From NCBI GenBank assembly GCA_029891345.1, contig CM057009.1, positions 228,771,120 through 228,835,119 of the forward strand: 64,000 nucleotides of DNA, read 5' to 3'. This DNA comes from Dryococelus australis (lineage: Eukaryota > Arthropoda > Insecta > Phasmatodea > Phasmatidae). The notes under the pieces were generated by a model. That model was given only the letters and a program-made list of their open reading frames with translations, was not told the origin of the DNA and searched no databases. Position 1 is the first letter of the stretch, and every line of letters starts with the position of its first letter. Below, piece by piece: positions 33,961 through 46,300 of the stretch. The translations under genes and the position numbers were made by a program.

Positions 33961-36900
33961 AATTATTGTTGTGTAACATTTTTAGTCATCCTATAGTTTG
34001 GTAAAAATTATTGTTGTGTACCTTTTCAGACATCGTATAATTTGGTGAAAATATTTGTTGTGTACTATTGTGTTGCATATGTATTTTGTGAAATAAAAAT
34101 ATTTGAAAAAAATAATTGCTTTGTGTAATTAAATATTTCCCATTAAATTTTCCTAACAGTGTGACAAATCACATGCATTGGTTAACCAAATAAGTAAAAG
34201 AGAGAGATTTTTAAGTTATGTTAAAATGTCACCACTTGTGTAACAAGTTTAAAAATCAATTGATTTTTATAAAGAACAAAAAATATTTTTTTTTACTTAA
34301 AATCTTAAAGAAACAAAATATTCTTGAATAAGTAATAACTTGATGTATCAGAGCAAACAAAGTTAGTCTTTTCCATCTCATTACAAAAATAAAAAATAAG
34401 TTTGAATATATGGGAAAGCTCTGCGAAAACCAAAACAGAGGATTGAAAATTCTGTTAACCCCCTTTTAATGGCAAAGTGAATTTCAAACTAATACGTTAC
34501 TGATCACACCACTTCAAACAAATTAAAGTAATCATATTTTCCTTAAAAGTGTTTTCAAATAAGCTAAGTGTCTTCATTAGCAGCTTAAAAAATATAATTT
34601 CTTAAGTGAAAGTTTATTCATTTTTTCATTCTGAAAACATGAAACTCAGTTATAGGAATTACGTTTCGTGTTATATTTAAACTTGCAAAACATAATAATT
34701 TTGTTACAACATACTTCTACGAACATGATTTGTGCCAGAATTTTTATAGGCTTGTTGTCTAGTTTCGAAGAAGCCAGTTTGCATCCCCTTGCTGCGAGAG
34801 TGCAGGCAAACTTGTTTATCAGCCCTCATTTCCTATTTGAAGAGCAGCGTTTCCTGAGGGAAGGCGGTCGCCTCCTGCCGGCCACACCCTGAAGCAAGTC
34901 TCTCTCGTAGAATATGGGAAACAGTAAGTTTTCAGCCTGTGTGGAGTTCTGCCATGTCGGTGTTCCACTCTCGTACTTCGAATGGTTGTGTCGGCGAAAC
35001 AGTAGATAATATTCAAACATAGTGCGAATCCAGTTACAGTCCCGTTCGCATACAAATTTCTGTTGCATTAATATTGACAAGCTGCAACAGCGGTTAACTT
35101 CAGCATAATTGCCTGTCGTCATCGTTTGAAAATCATTAACATCTTTAAGGATGCATCATTTTACAAGATTCCCCTACAACTGCTTCTGCGAAGACTTGTC
35201 ACTCTACAACGTTCGACCAGAATCGCCATCCACCAGCTTTGAATCAACGACCTGTCTCTGCTAGAAACTACTTTCCTACCTCCTGGATCGCCTGTCTACC
35301 TGCACAACTCACCGCCCATCGCTGCCTGACTGTGTATCTATCTGCAAGGGGTACCAGCAACTTCATACACAAGTGCGAAAACAACGCTAGCTGTCTTCAT
35401 CTATTACTGTGAGGTTTCGGCAACCTGCCAGATACTGTTGCTGAAACAATAACATTCTACAAGAATCTGCTAACTTTAACTGTTACGAGAACGTATCGTC
35501 ACTCTACGAGATTCGCTACTACTCAGCGTCCCCCTGCTTTGTACTGAGGTCTCCGCTCATCTTATACTTCAACATCGTTAAAATGTTTCATCATCACGTA
35601 TGGTACAGCATTCATGAAAGTGTATATAAAGTGAGACATTATTTAAAACGAGTGCACATTTTCCCTGTTAGATCTCTAAAAAAATGTGAAAATTAAACAT
35701 AATATATGTGTGAGGATAGAAAACACCTATCAGTTATTACAAGACCAGTAAGTTCTTTAGAAAGGTCAACACAGTGCATTGTTGGTGTTTTTGTTGGATA
35801 AATCGAACGTAGTAAGTAATAAATTTAGAGTGAAATAAATATGTGTTGGTTTGTGTGTAATTTTACCTTCCAATTATCCCACAGTTTTGAAACTGTGTTT
35901 GTTAATAAGGATAGGAATGTCTAACGTAGTTTAGCTACAATGGAATATGTCAACAAAATTAATATTAGTACTAAATTCTGTAATAACATCATATTTCCTT
36001 GCATTTATTCCAGGAAAACGAGACTAATAACTTCTTTCTCAATTTACACGACGGTACATAATTAAAATGATTAACACAAAAATGCATTCGAAATCTACGT
36101 ACGTAAACATGATCCCTCAGTATGAAATAAATGTTGCCTGCATTGGAAAGTTATGTGTTGTAAAATAAAAGTTTCTACAGTGAAAGGTTGTGTGTGTAAA
36201 AATGGAAGGATAGTTGGCAATTATGTTATAATTTGTCGACTGTAGAACGAAAACCGTATGACCGAAATAACTTAGTGAATGTTACATATTTATCACCTTC
36301 CATGACTCTATGCTATACTTGGGGGAAAAACCAAGATTAAATTGAGTCCATTTCTTTATTAATCTGAGTAGTGTAACGTGAAATCTGTTAAACTCTGCCA
36401 CCTTTCATTCTCTTGCCCTTTGTCAAATATATCTATTCCCAGAAACAAAACTAGATGGTTAAACATTCGTTACACGAAAGAGAGAAATGTAGTTCAGCAT
36501 AACTTACTATGCATGCCTTTAAGTAATGTTTTACTAACATAATCTTAGAATTTAAAACGATTAATTATAGTTATTTTTTGTTACGTTGTCGACTGTGTGT
36601 AGAAACATAAACGGTCATAGAGCTTTCAGTGATTTCATATTGGCGTTTGTATAAAACATAGAATTAGCATCCAGGTGCTGTATACCATGAACAACATTTT
36701 TTTGCAAGCATGGAGATGTACATCTTACACAGAATACATGATTTCTTTACCATCAAAAGTATTTTGGTTTTATGTTTTAGTGAGGTTAATAGATACATAT
36801 AGTATTTTAACTACAAAAAATTGGGTTAATAAACTATATTTGGGATAGAACAGGGGAATATACTTGTTTAAATTCAATAGCGCGAACACAGGGTTTTGAC

Positions 36901-37326
36901 AGATACACATAAAACTTTTAATTATTATTAAAACTGAATAGATTTTGCTTAAAGAAAAATTATACGCTATAACAATTGGAAAACATATTACAGGCCCTTT
37001 TTAAATATATTGAAACAAGAGTCTGGATTGTATGCGACACTGATAAGTTAGAAGTAAATATGTGGAAATATAACAAGGGTAAACAGGGTCAAATACGTAA
37101 TTTTCTATCATTCGCCCACAGAGTGTTTTTTTTTTTTCATTAAAACACAAATACAGGGAGTATGTAACGTATAAGTTTATAGGTTTTTTTTTTACGGCTG
37201 TGATTGAACGAACCAGCGAGTCTTCATGATAATGTCCATATGTGACTTTAAGAAATATCGTGAAATTGTGTTAACTCGTTGGTAATTTAACTACGTATTA
37301 GTGTTTTGAAGTGGAAACTGTATTTT

Positions 37327-37373
<47 letters not shown>

Positions 37374-38049
37374 ATGTTTAGTCGCAGTAAACTAACTTTA
37401 TACACTTTGACGTGATAAAAATCAATTGCATACGTGTTTTAATGTATATTCCTTGGAATGTGATAGTAACTGTTATGATTTATTAATATTTCTTTGTAAA
37501 CTTTTTTCTAGGGTTAGTAGTTGTAATCAGTGTGATTTCGTGTTCGTGTAATTTTGTTGGGAGAGGATAAAATTAGGGTGTTTTTAAGACACCTGCAGTT
37601 CTGGGTTGTGGTGTATTATTTTATGTGTGTAGTTGTTTCGTTTGCGTGTTATTTTGTTATGGAATTGGTGCATCAGTGTAAGTGGTTTTTAATGTCTAGT
37701 TTGTGGCATGTGGAACTCAACATACGTCATGTTTAAGTGCAATTCAGGATAAAACTTTTGAGTTAGTGATACTGAAAACATTTTAGACATGGTTAAAATT
37801 ATAGTACCATTCAATGTGCGGGTCGACGTTTTTTCTGTGTGGTTCCTCATGAAATTCGTAAATGGGGTATATTTCCCAATAATTTAATCTGATCCAATCG
37901 TCTCTTGCTTCGGCGAGAACATTTCATGTATATATTATTCCCTTTGCACTTAATTGATTTTTAGTTGTAAAGTATCTCCTGCTTAAAAATTAAATTCTTT
38001 ATATAATTCGTTGGTAATCATTTGATATAACTTAATAAATTCAGACATA
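33961..38049. other. 4.1 kb of the Maverick with no recognised gene
   Basis: Long AT-rich stretches with short open frames only. 34740-34930 and 35160-35560 are richer in G and C; the second contains a loose repeat of GTCACTCTACRA (near 35201 and 35500) and looks like untranslated or repeat sequence. A TA microsatellite lies at 37330-37371. Confidence 0.5.
37330..37371. repeat. (TA)n microsatellite
   Basis: About 21 TA units. Confidence 0.95.
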
Positions 38050-38470
38050 TATTTCGTTATATTTAAAAACAATTCTCGAATAACACATTTCCAACATCCG
38101 CCCTTACACAAGACGGCCTCCCCTCCCATTAGTCACATGCGTTCCATACCCCACACCCTACTATCCAAATCAGTATTCCTCCAACAACCTGACCTTACAG
38201 ACGTATCCTCTCCAGCAAACATAAACTCAAATTTCAACGCTCCCTTACCTCACCCTGCCCACCAATTTAGTCTTCAAATAAAAAAAAATAGACTTGTTAT
38301 ACTCTTCCCCAAAATCACACTTATGACACTCTTGCACCAAGGTCAACACATGTATGCTACCCACACACCCTCCCTAACCAGAGTTGGCTCTCAGATATCC
38401 TAGGGTGCACATCGATCATGCTCTGCCAATATCACCGTTACGACACTTGACCTTTTCAACACCAGTCATT
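38050..38470 (-). repeat. inner half of the right Maverick TIR
   Basis: This matches the reverse complement of 12400-12755 over its length. Shared words include CCAAATCAGT, CTCTTCCCCAAAAT, GTGCACRTCGAT and GCCAATATCACC. It ends where the foldback element starts; the outer half of the same repeat resumes near 43040. Confidence 0.8.
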
Positions 38471-41400
38471 GGGAAATGTTCCTTGAATGGCAAGGGGATC
38501 TAGGATCGTATTGGGATTCGAGGGAGACGCCATATTGTTACGTCACCCGTCCGCCATATTGTATGTCATTTAACTTTTACCCCTGACCCATGTGACCTTT
38601 GACCTTGACCCCGAAGACTTTTGACCGAAAAAACACTATAAAAGCCGTTATAAATGCCAAAATATACTCAAAAATTCCACAATTTTCTAAAAAAAAATCT
38701 TAAAGAAATTACTGAAATATCCATAGAAATTACCCAATTTTTTCATAAATGCTGTCAGGCATCAACGACCAATGGTCAGACCCAGGTGACCAGGAGACAG
38801 GGATCAGTACCTCTAGCCTTTGACCTTGACCTTTGACTTGTTAAAATACATTAAAACACATAAAAAGTCACAAATATTCACAAAAAATTAAAAGATCTAT
38901 ACAAATTTACTAACAAATTTATTAAAATAAAATTTCATAAAAAATCGTTTTAAAAAATATTTTTTTTCAATTCATTTTTTTTTAAATTTATTTAAAAATT
39001 TCTCAATGAAAATGTTTTTAAATCCGGCCGCCATTTTTCCCTTTTTTCCTTGGAAATTCCCTTTTCCCCTAAACAAATTCCCATTAAAAATTATTTTAAA
39101 ATGTAATTAAAAAACATACATTTCCGAAGCCCCCTACCACCCCCCCCCCCCTCGCATTACCAATTAGCTACCTCTGTTCGAATCCAGCAGACGACTGACT
39201 CAATCGCCTCCTCTACCCTCACCATTACTCATTCCGCCATCTAGGTTTTTTCGTTCGTGATTTGTTTACATGCTACTGGAGGCAGCGATCTTTGTTTATA
39301 TCATACTGGAGGCTGCTATATTGGTTTCTCGTTTGCCATTTGTTTATACATTACTAGTGGCCACCATATTTGTAGGGGACCACCATCTTGGTATACATCT
39401 CCCACCCACCATCCTGGAAGACAGTGCGCAATAGCAATTGACCTTAGACCTGTGACCTTGAAAACAAAAATTTTAGAGAAATGCATAAAACTCAGCAAGC
39501 ATAATGCATTCCAGACTACTACCACCATGTTAGATGCAGACTACATCGACCATGACCCATGGCCTTGAATGATCTTGAAAACCAAAACTCGAGAAAAAAT
39601 GTAGAAAAGGCAGCAGACACAATACATTACAGACTATTACCATGATGGTAGTAGTCTGTAATGTATAGTGCATACTTCCACGACCTTGACCCCATGACCT
39701 TGATTGACCTTGAAAATAAAAAACTTACAAATACATGAACGTCAATAAGCATAGTACATTAGACTACCACCAGCATATTAGATGCAGACTGCATTGACCT
39801 TAACACCATGACCTTGATGACCTTAAAACAAAAACTCGATAAAAAATCTATGTGAAGAGGTAGAAGCTAGTCGAAACGATCCACCTTCCACTCAGCTGCT
39901 GTCAGACTAAACCTCTCGGCTTACTTCCCTACTGCTTATAATATACAATTGTGCAAGCCTTATAGCATCATATTGACTTCGAACCAATCATACTGCACCA
40001 TTAATATATTGTGCAGACACAAACCAGCCAATCGCCAAGTCACCACAAAATTTCAGCTAACAAATCACGTGTGAGCATTGAGACATCACACACAGGCAGG
40101 TTAGAAGGCTTTAGATGCTAGTTCCTTGATCACATTAGCATGTAGTTATATATTAAAAAGTTTCTTCCAGACAAGTTCTTCGCTCACCTATAAACCATGG
40201 TCACACTTAAAGAAGACGACTGACACCTGTTGTCAACAAACCACTCACAAGACTGACCCCATTGACCTCATCAACCCCATCAACCTTATCGACCCATAAT
40301 GATCCCTGTTTGCTGTGCTGCAGTGCTGATTGCGGTGCTGCGATGCAAATTGTGGTGCTGCTGTGCTGATTGCAGTGCTGCGATGCTTATTGTGGTGCTG
40401 ATTTAAGATCTGATTGCAATGCTGGTGCTAAGTGCGGTGGTAAGTGCTGTGTGTGCAGATCGCAAGTTAATCGCAAGCAAAAGTGCTCCCATAACACGAA
40501 GATTACTTGTGAATAAGAAGGCCTGCCTTTTGACCTCTACGTTCATGGACCTTCGATCAGCATTATCACTAACTGGTTGTCACCAGTGCCGATTCTGCAA
40601 TCGGGTTATCTCCTATGATCAAAACGTCCATCAGCTTGAGAGTGCGGTCCGAACGAAGAGTCATTTTCACGCGACGACGATCAATTGGGAGGCATGGTCA
40701 AAGCCTGCTATAATTCTGGGCACTTTTATTGCAAAGTGATATTATAGTTTACCCAGGAAGCGATGAAATATACCGCGGGACCTGAAAATATACTGTTTTA
40801 GAGCAAATTTATTAAATTAAATGTTCGCATTTCAGATGTTAGAGAAAGGACTATATAATTTTTGTTTAAAATGCATGAATATATTTTTCACTTGCGATCT
40901 ACACACACACACATACACCGCGTTTACCCCTGCTCTTAGCACCACAATCACAGTCAGTACTGCACTTAGCACCACAGCATCACAATTAGCATTGCAGCAC
41001 CACAGAACCGCAATCAGCACCGCAGCACCACAATCAGCACTGCAGCACTATAATCAATATTGCAATTAGCACCGCAATTAGCACCACAATTAACAAAACA
41101 TTTAGCACCACAATCAGCACCGCAGGACTGCAATCAGGGGTCATTATGGGTCAATGGGGTCGATGGGGTCGATAGCGTCGATGGGGTCGTTGGGGTTGAT
41201 AGCGTCAATGGGGTCAGTCTTGTGAGGGGTCGGTCCGACAACAGAAATCAGTTGTCTACTTTAAGTGTGACCATGATTTATAGGTGAGCGTAAAACTTGT
41301 CTGGAAGAAACTTTTTGAAGATATAACTGCATGCTAATGTGATCAAGGCACTAGCATTTAAAGCCGGCCTACCTGCCTGTGTGTGATGTCTCAATGCTCG

Positions 41401-43023
41401 CATGTGATTTGTTTGCTGCAATCATGTGGTAACTTGGTGATTGGCTGGTCGGTGTCTACACAGTATATTAATGGTGCAATACGATTGGTTCAAAGTAAAT
41501 ATGTTGCTATATGGCTTGCACACTTGCATATTATAAGCAGTAGTGATCTAAGCCGAGAGGTTTAGTTTGACAGCAGCTGAGTGGAAGGTGGATCGTCTCG
41601 ACTAACTTCTGGGTCTTCACATATATTTTTTCTCGATATTTTTAGGTCATTCAAGGTCATCGTGTTAAGGTCAAGACTGTCTGCATCCAATATGGTGACG
41701 GTAGCCTGTACTTTATTATGCTTGTTGACTTTTATCTATTTTTCTAAGTTTTTATTTTTATGGTCATTCAGAGTCATGGGGTCGAGGTCGAGGTAGTCAG
41801 AATTTAACATGGTGGTGGTAGTCTGTAATGTATTATGCTTGTTTACGTTTATATATTTTTACGAGTTTTTATTTTCAAGGTCATTCAAGGTCCTGGGGTA
41901 AAGGTCGAGGTAGTCTGCATCTAACATGATGGTAGTAGTCTGTAATGTATTATGCTTGCTGTGTTTTATGCATTTCTCTCGAATTTTGGTTTTCAAGGTC
42001 ACAGGTCATAGGTTAATTGCTATCGGGCATTGTCTTCCAAGATGGTGGATGGGTGATATATACCAAGGTGGTGGTCTTCTACCACGATGGCGGTAGCTTA
42101 CCAATATCGTGGTCTCCAGTTATGTATAAAAAATGGCAAAACCAAAAACAAATATGGCATCCTCCAGTAATATCTAAACAAACATGGCTGCCTCCAGCAA
42201 AATGTAAACAAATCTCGAACGAAAAATTCAAGAGGGCGGAATGAGTATTGGTGAGGGGAGTGTAGGCGAGGGAGTCGGTAGTCTGCTGGATTCGAACAGA
42301 GGTGAGTAATTGGTTGTGCTGGGGGTACCTTCGGAAATGAAAGGTTTTTAATTAAATTGTTTATAAATGTTTTGGGGGGATAGGGAAATTTCGAGGGAAA
42401 AAGGGAAAAATGGCCGCCGGAGTTAAAGACATTTTAATCAAGAAAATATTTTCAATAAAATGAAAAGTATATTTTTTAACGATTTTTTAAACCTTTTTTT
42501 AGCAATTTTTAATAAAAATTTTAATTAATCAATTTTTTATAAAAAAAATCGGTTTTTTATTTTAATGAATTTCCGTAATTTTGTAAGGTTTTTTTGGAAT
42601 TTTCCACTATAAAGGTCAAAGGTTATAGGTACTGATCCTTGTCTCCTGGTCACCTGGATCTTACCCTGGGTCGCTGATCCCTGGCACCTGGGTCGCTGAT
42701 CCCTGTCAGCAGTTCTGAAAAAAGTGGGTTATTTCAGTGGATCATTTTAATATTTCTTTAAAATTGTTTTTAATAATGTTTAATAATTCTAAATAGTACG
42801 TTTTTTTTCGGAATTTTTTAGAATTTTTAGAATATTTTAGAATCTTTTGATGATAACTTGGAATTTTTAAAGAATTTTTAAGTGTTTTTGGAGGTCAACA
42901 TTCCTCAGGATCAAGGTCAAAGGTTATACGGGTAAGGGTAAGAGTTTAATTTCATCCAAGATGGCGGCTTTCCCGAATATGAATCCGATCCCCGATCCCT
43001 TTGCCTTTCAATGAACATATCCC
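38471..43023. mobile_element. 4.55-kb foldback (long inverted repeat) element
   Basis: The two arms of about 2 kb are imperfect inverted copies. The left end GGGAAATGTTCCTTGAATGG matches the reverse complement of the right end, GGGATATGTTCATTGAAAGG. Other matched landmarks are the TTTACATGCTACTGGAGGC region (39266 and about 42195), TGACCTTGA-rich segments, and a GCTGATTGCGGTGCTG-type repeat (40320-40450 and 40940-41120). The loop is about 40467-40889. The element lies inside the right TIR of the Maverick, so it inserted after the Maverick formed. No transposase is visible. Target duplication is unclear. Confidence 0.75.
40419..40739 (+). CDS. unknown ORF spanning the foldback arm-loop junction
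   Basis: A 106-codon frame that starts in the left arm and continues through the loop to 40739. Its middle contains GCHQCRFCNRVISYDQNVHQ, a CxxC...H arrangement that could bind zinc. No homology was recognised. It is the only frame of this size in the loop, and its base composition is less AT-rich than the flanking Maverick DNA. It may be captured gene sequence or a chance frame. Confidence 0.25.
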   Translation: MLVLSAVVSAVCADRKLIASKSAPITRRLLVNKKACLLTSTFMDLRSALSLTGCHQCRFCNRVISYDQNVHQLESAVRTKSHFHATTINWEAWSKPAIILGTFIAK

Positions 43024-43039
43024 TACTACTAACACAAAT

Positions 43040-43307
43040 TACAAGTGCCAAAAAATAAAATGAACATTTTCACTAATTAACCCTTTTCCTAATTACACAA
43101 TTAACTAAGTAACCCTTTCACTAATTAACCCTTTCACTGATTTGCCCTTTTCTTAATTACACAATTATCTAAACAGCCCTTTCACTAATTAAACCTTTCA
43201 TTAATTAAATAATTAACCCTTCAATCAATTTAACCATCTGGGCACCAATTTAACCCTTTGGGCACAGCGGCATCCCTTTGTATCTCGGAGCTGACGTGCC
43301 TACTTTT
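43040..43307 (-). repeat. outer half of the right Maverick TIR
   Basis: This is the reverse complement of the first 220 or so bases of the left TIR, with AACCCTTT-rich repeats and CATCCCTTTGTATCTC at 43271-43286. It is followed by the right GGCTAG duplication at 43308-43313. Confidence 0.85.
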
Positions 43308-43313
43308 GGCTAG

Positions 43314-46300
43314 GTGTGTACTTAAAAGCTTGACATAAACTGTAAAGCAGCGTTTGTCATGACTGCGAATATGGTTTAATGTAATTAGTACGATGTTAAT
43401 TGTGGTTCTTACGAAGTAGCAGTTAAGACGTTACAGCGTATGTATGTAAAACTTTGAAGCACTAGAATTTCAGGAAAATTGTCAGAAAGCATATTTCCAT
43501 TAATAATAATGAAGTATTTCGCGATTGAATGTGGTGCCCAGCTGATCAAACAGGCATGATAGATTACTTTACAGTTTATACACGCAATGAGGATATTTAT
43601 AAAATTAACCACAGTACTGAGTGCACCTGGATAAAAATATATCACACTAATAATTAAATTATTTGCCACAAAAATGATTCCATTGCAAAACGATATGCAG
43701 TTTTAATAAATAAATATATTTTCTTTTTTCTTTGTTGCTGAATTTGGAAGGGACATAGAACACAAAATAGCGAGTCGGTTTCAGAAAGGCTCAGTGATTT
43801 CAGACTGAATAGCAAATATTAGCAAGCAGAATTTCTGCACACAGAAATATGTTAGGTTAAAAAATTAATAGAGCTTGCAGAAAATATACATTTCTGGGAA
43901 TTCGTTCGTTTATTTGTATTTTGCACATGAAACACGAGTCGTTTCATGGGGCCGTGGCTTTCAAAGCGAGCCGCGCGTACTGTCCAACCGATGGCAGCAC
44001 ATTCGTTTACTCTGAAGCTGCATAGCAAAATATATAAATTTTTAATATCATATGGGCCCAAAACGACTCGGGTGTGAAATATAATGTATAAATATTGGTA
44101 AAACACTGCGAGACTGATCTGCGGCCTCTTTAATTAATTTTAGGCATGCATGTGGCAATTTTAGCAGTAGCTATGAACGAAAATAAACTATCACACACGG
44201 TTTAAGTTACATTTTAATTGAAACACCTATATATTATTTAAAACGAAATTTAGTTTGTTACACTAATATCAGCTGTTCCATAACATAAAATAAAATACAT
44301 ATGCATATTGTCTAAGAATCTCTCCTGCTCGCGTATTTCTCCAATGTCTGTCGTGCGAAGGTAAGGCTGATAGAATAGCAAATGGAATTTCCTATTCTTT
44401 TTCTTGTTATGCATTTACTGCACTTGTAGGTTGGAAACTATGTGAACGAATCACACTATTTATGACACTATATTAAAGGGTCTATGATCTTGTTGTTGTA
44501 AACTGAATATGGAATCAGGTTTTTGGGTGTGCCTTATTTTGACGAGCGTGGTTATTATTGGAAACAATCTGCTGCAGGTTTGGTTATAATCGCAAAGGTA
44601 TGAAAAATATTTGGCAAGTAATGATTGGCAAAAATTTTCACAAATAACTCAGTTGTGGTAGTGCACCCTATTTGCAACTGCGTCCCATTTCGGAATGCAA
44701 CAATCTTCATGGACCAGTCCAAAACCACTGATGGAAGGAGAAACAGACGGGACAGGTGGCTGCACGAGCTCCTTGGGAACAGCCCCCATATCATGTCTCG
44801 AACACGTGCTCCTACAAGAGAAGCTACACATCACGAGCGTCAACAGCGTCACCCCAGCGCTACAATCTGAATAGCTCGCTAATCCAGGACGGCAGCGGTA
44901 TTTCATAATCCCGCCGCTGGAGAGTAAAGCGCCACCCTCTGGAGCATTCACTGCCTCCAAGATGCGCCGGCTGGCCAGATAACATCTTCACCTCGCAGTT
45001 CCGCAGCGAGCGCCGCAGAGATAAGAATCTAGTCACCTATGTGTGACGTCACAGACCAACCCCCAAAAGGGCGGAGCTTGCTTCCCTCTCACCCTTCGGA
45101 GCACCACACAAGTAAACTGATTAGTATAAAAGCGGCAGCAGGTCTACTGCACATCCACTGCTATAAAAAGCCACTGGAAAGTGTCAGCCCTACGAAGGTA
45201 TGCACTAGCCCCTGTCTCCGGCTGTAAAAGGCCACTATGTAGAACTAGCATTTATCTAGCTGCTCGAACCCTCTACACCGCGTCAGTACACTCAAGACTC
45301 CAGCGGGTCCTCGACTTCAATGTCCACCAGCAGCTCCACAGAATACGCCAACAGTCCAGAGGGTCTTCCACCTCTATGTAATCTCCAGATCCAGATGACT
45401 TCCGAGCGCCGACGCCACCAGAGAGTCTGCCAACGCAGTCAATAATTTCCCTTCCTTGGTAACCTTCCTTGGACCCCCAACATTTTAACGTTCCTTCTGG
45501 TAAATATCCCCAGCAGTCACCAAGCAAACTTCTTCAGTGCCCTTCTGGTGTTATTATAATTAAGTTCCTTCAGAATACGTCCCGAGATAATTCAATGAAA
45601 TTTTTATTTTATTTTATTAGTTTTGCTACTACCAAGCACGTAATATTCATATCATTTTATTCGGGGAGCTATGTACTGATTTAGTAGTCACCCTTTTTTT
45701 ACGTGTTTTTTAAATATATTTCTATGAGAGTCTGGCCCCATGGTTTAAGTAACTTTTTAGTAAAAGCTTATACCACTGAATTAAATCTTTTATTGCTTGT
45801 GAATAAGGGTTGCCTAATTTCATTAGCCCATAAGGTGTTTTTTGTAATATTTAATTTTATTCTATTCAGGCCCATCTGGCCAAGATTAATTCTTGTTTAG
45901 GAAAGGCATAGCAGGTTCATCACGTAAGAAAGCCACCAAGGCGTGTTAATACTTTTCACGTATGGAATTCATTGCTCTGAGTTCATCCATATTCCACCTC
46001 ACCACTGTAAAAGGCAGAAGGAAAGGACAGACGATTGGTGTGACCACTGAACCCACAGTGAAAACTTACCTATCATTGCTAACCCGCAAGTTTCATTTAC
46101 GCACCGTACTTACCACCCACCACCTTAGAAAGCGGGGCAGGAACCTTGGTGTGCGTGAACTTGCGGAATGTAAAGTGTACAGTACTGCACGGCAGGAAGA
46201 CGTGATACACCAGCTATCTCTTATCATTTTTATAACGACATTTAAACGCCATACAGCCGTAAAGGTGTGATCAAACATAAATGCATACTAATTAAATTCT

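Larger units (their letters stand above)
12185..43307. mobile_element. 31.1-kb Maverick/Polinton (adintovirus-like) element
   Basis: The ends are inverted repeats sharing GAGATACAAAGGGATGCCGC followed by GGGTTAA-rich repeats. The direct repeat GGCTAG (TGGCTAG if one base is added) flanks both sides at 12179-12184 and 43308-43313, as expected of the 6-bp duplication of Mavericks. The left terminus begins AGTAGTAGG, in line with the AG start of the group. The interior encodes a probable capsid protein, PLA2-domain protein, adenain-like protease, fibre-like protein, integrase, packaging ATPase and family B polymerase, with BRO and MMP accessory genes. The usual length is 15-20 kb; about 4.55 kb of the excess is a nested foldback, and about 0.9 kb is probably a GC-rich insertion. 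All large frames are interrupted. Confidence 0.85.

Noticed and set aside
41060-41287. Frame with GVDGVDSVDGV repeats
   Set aside because: Derived from GGGGTCGAT simple repeats in the foldback arm; not a likely protein.
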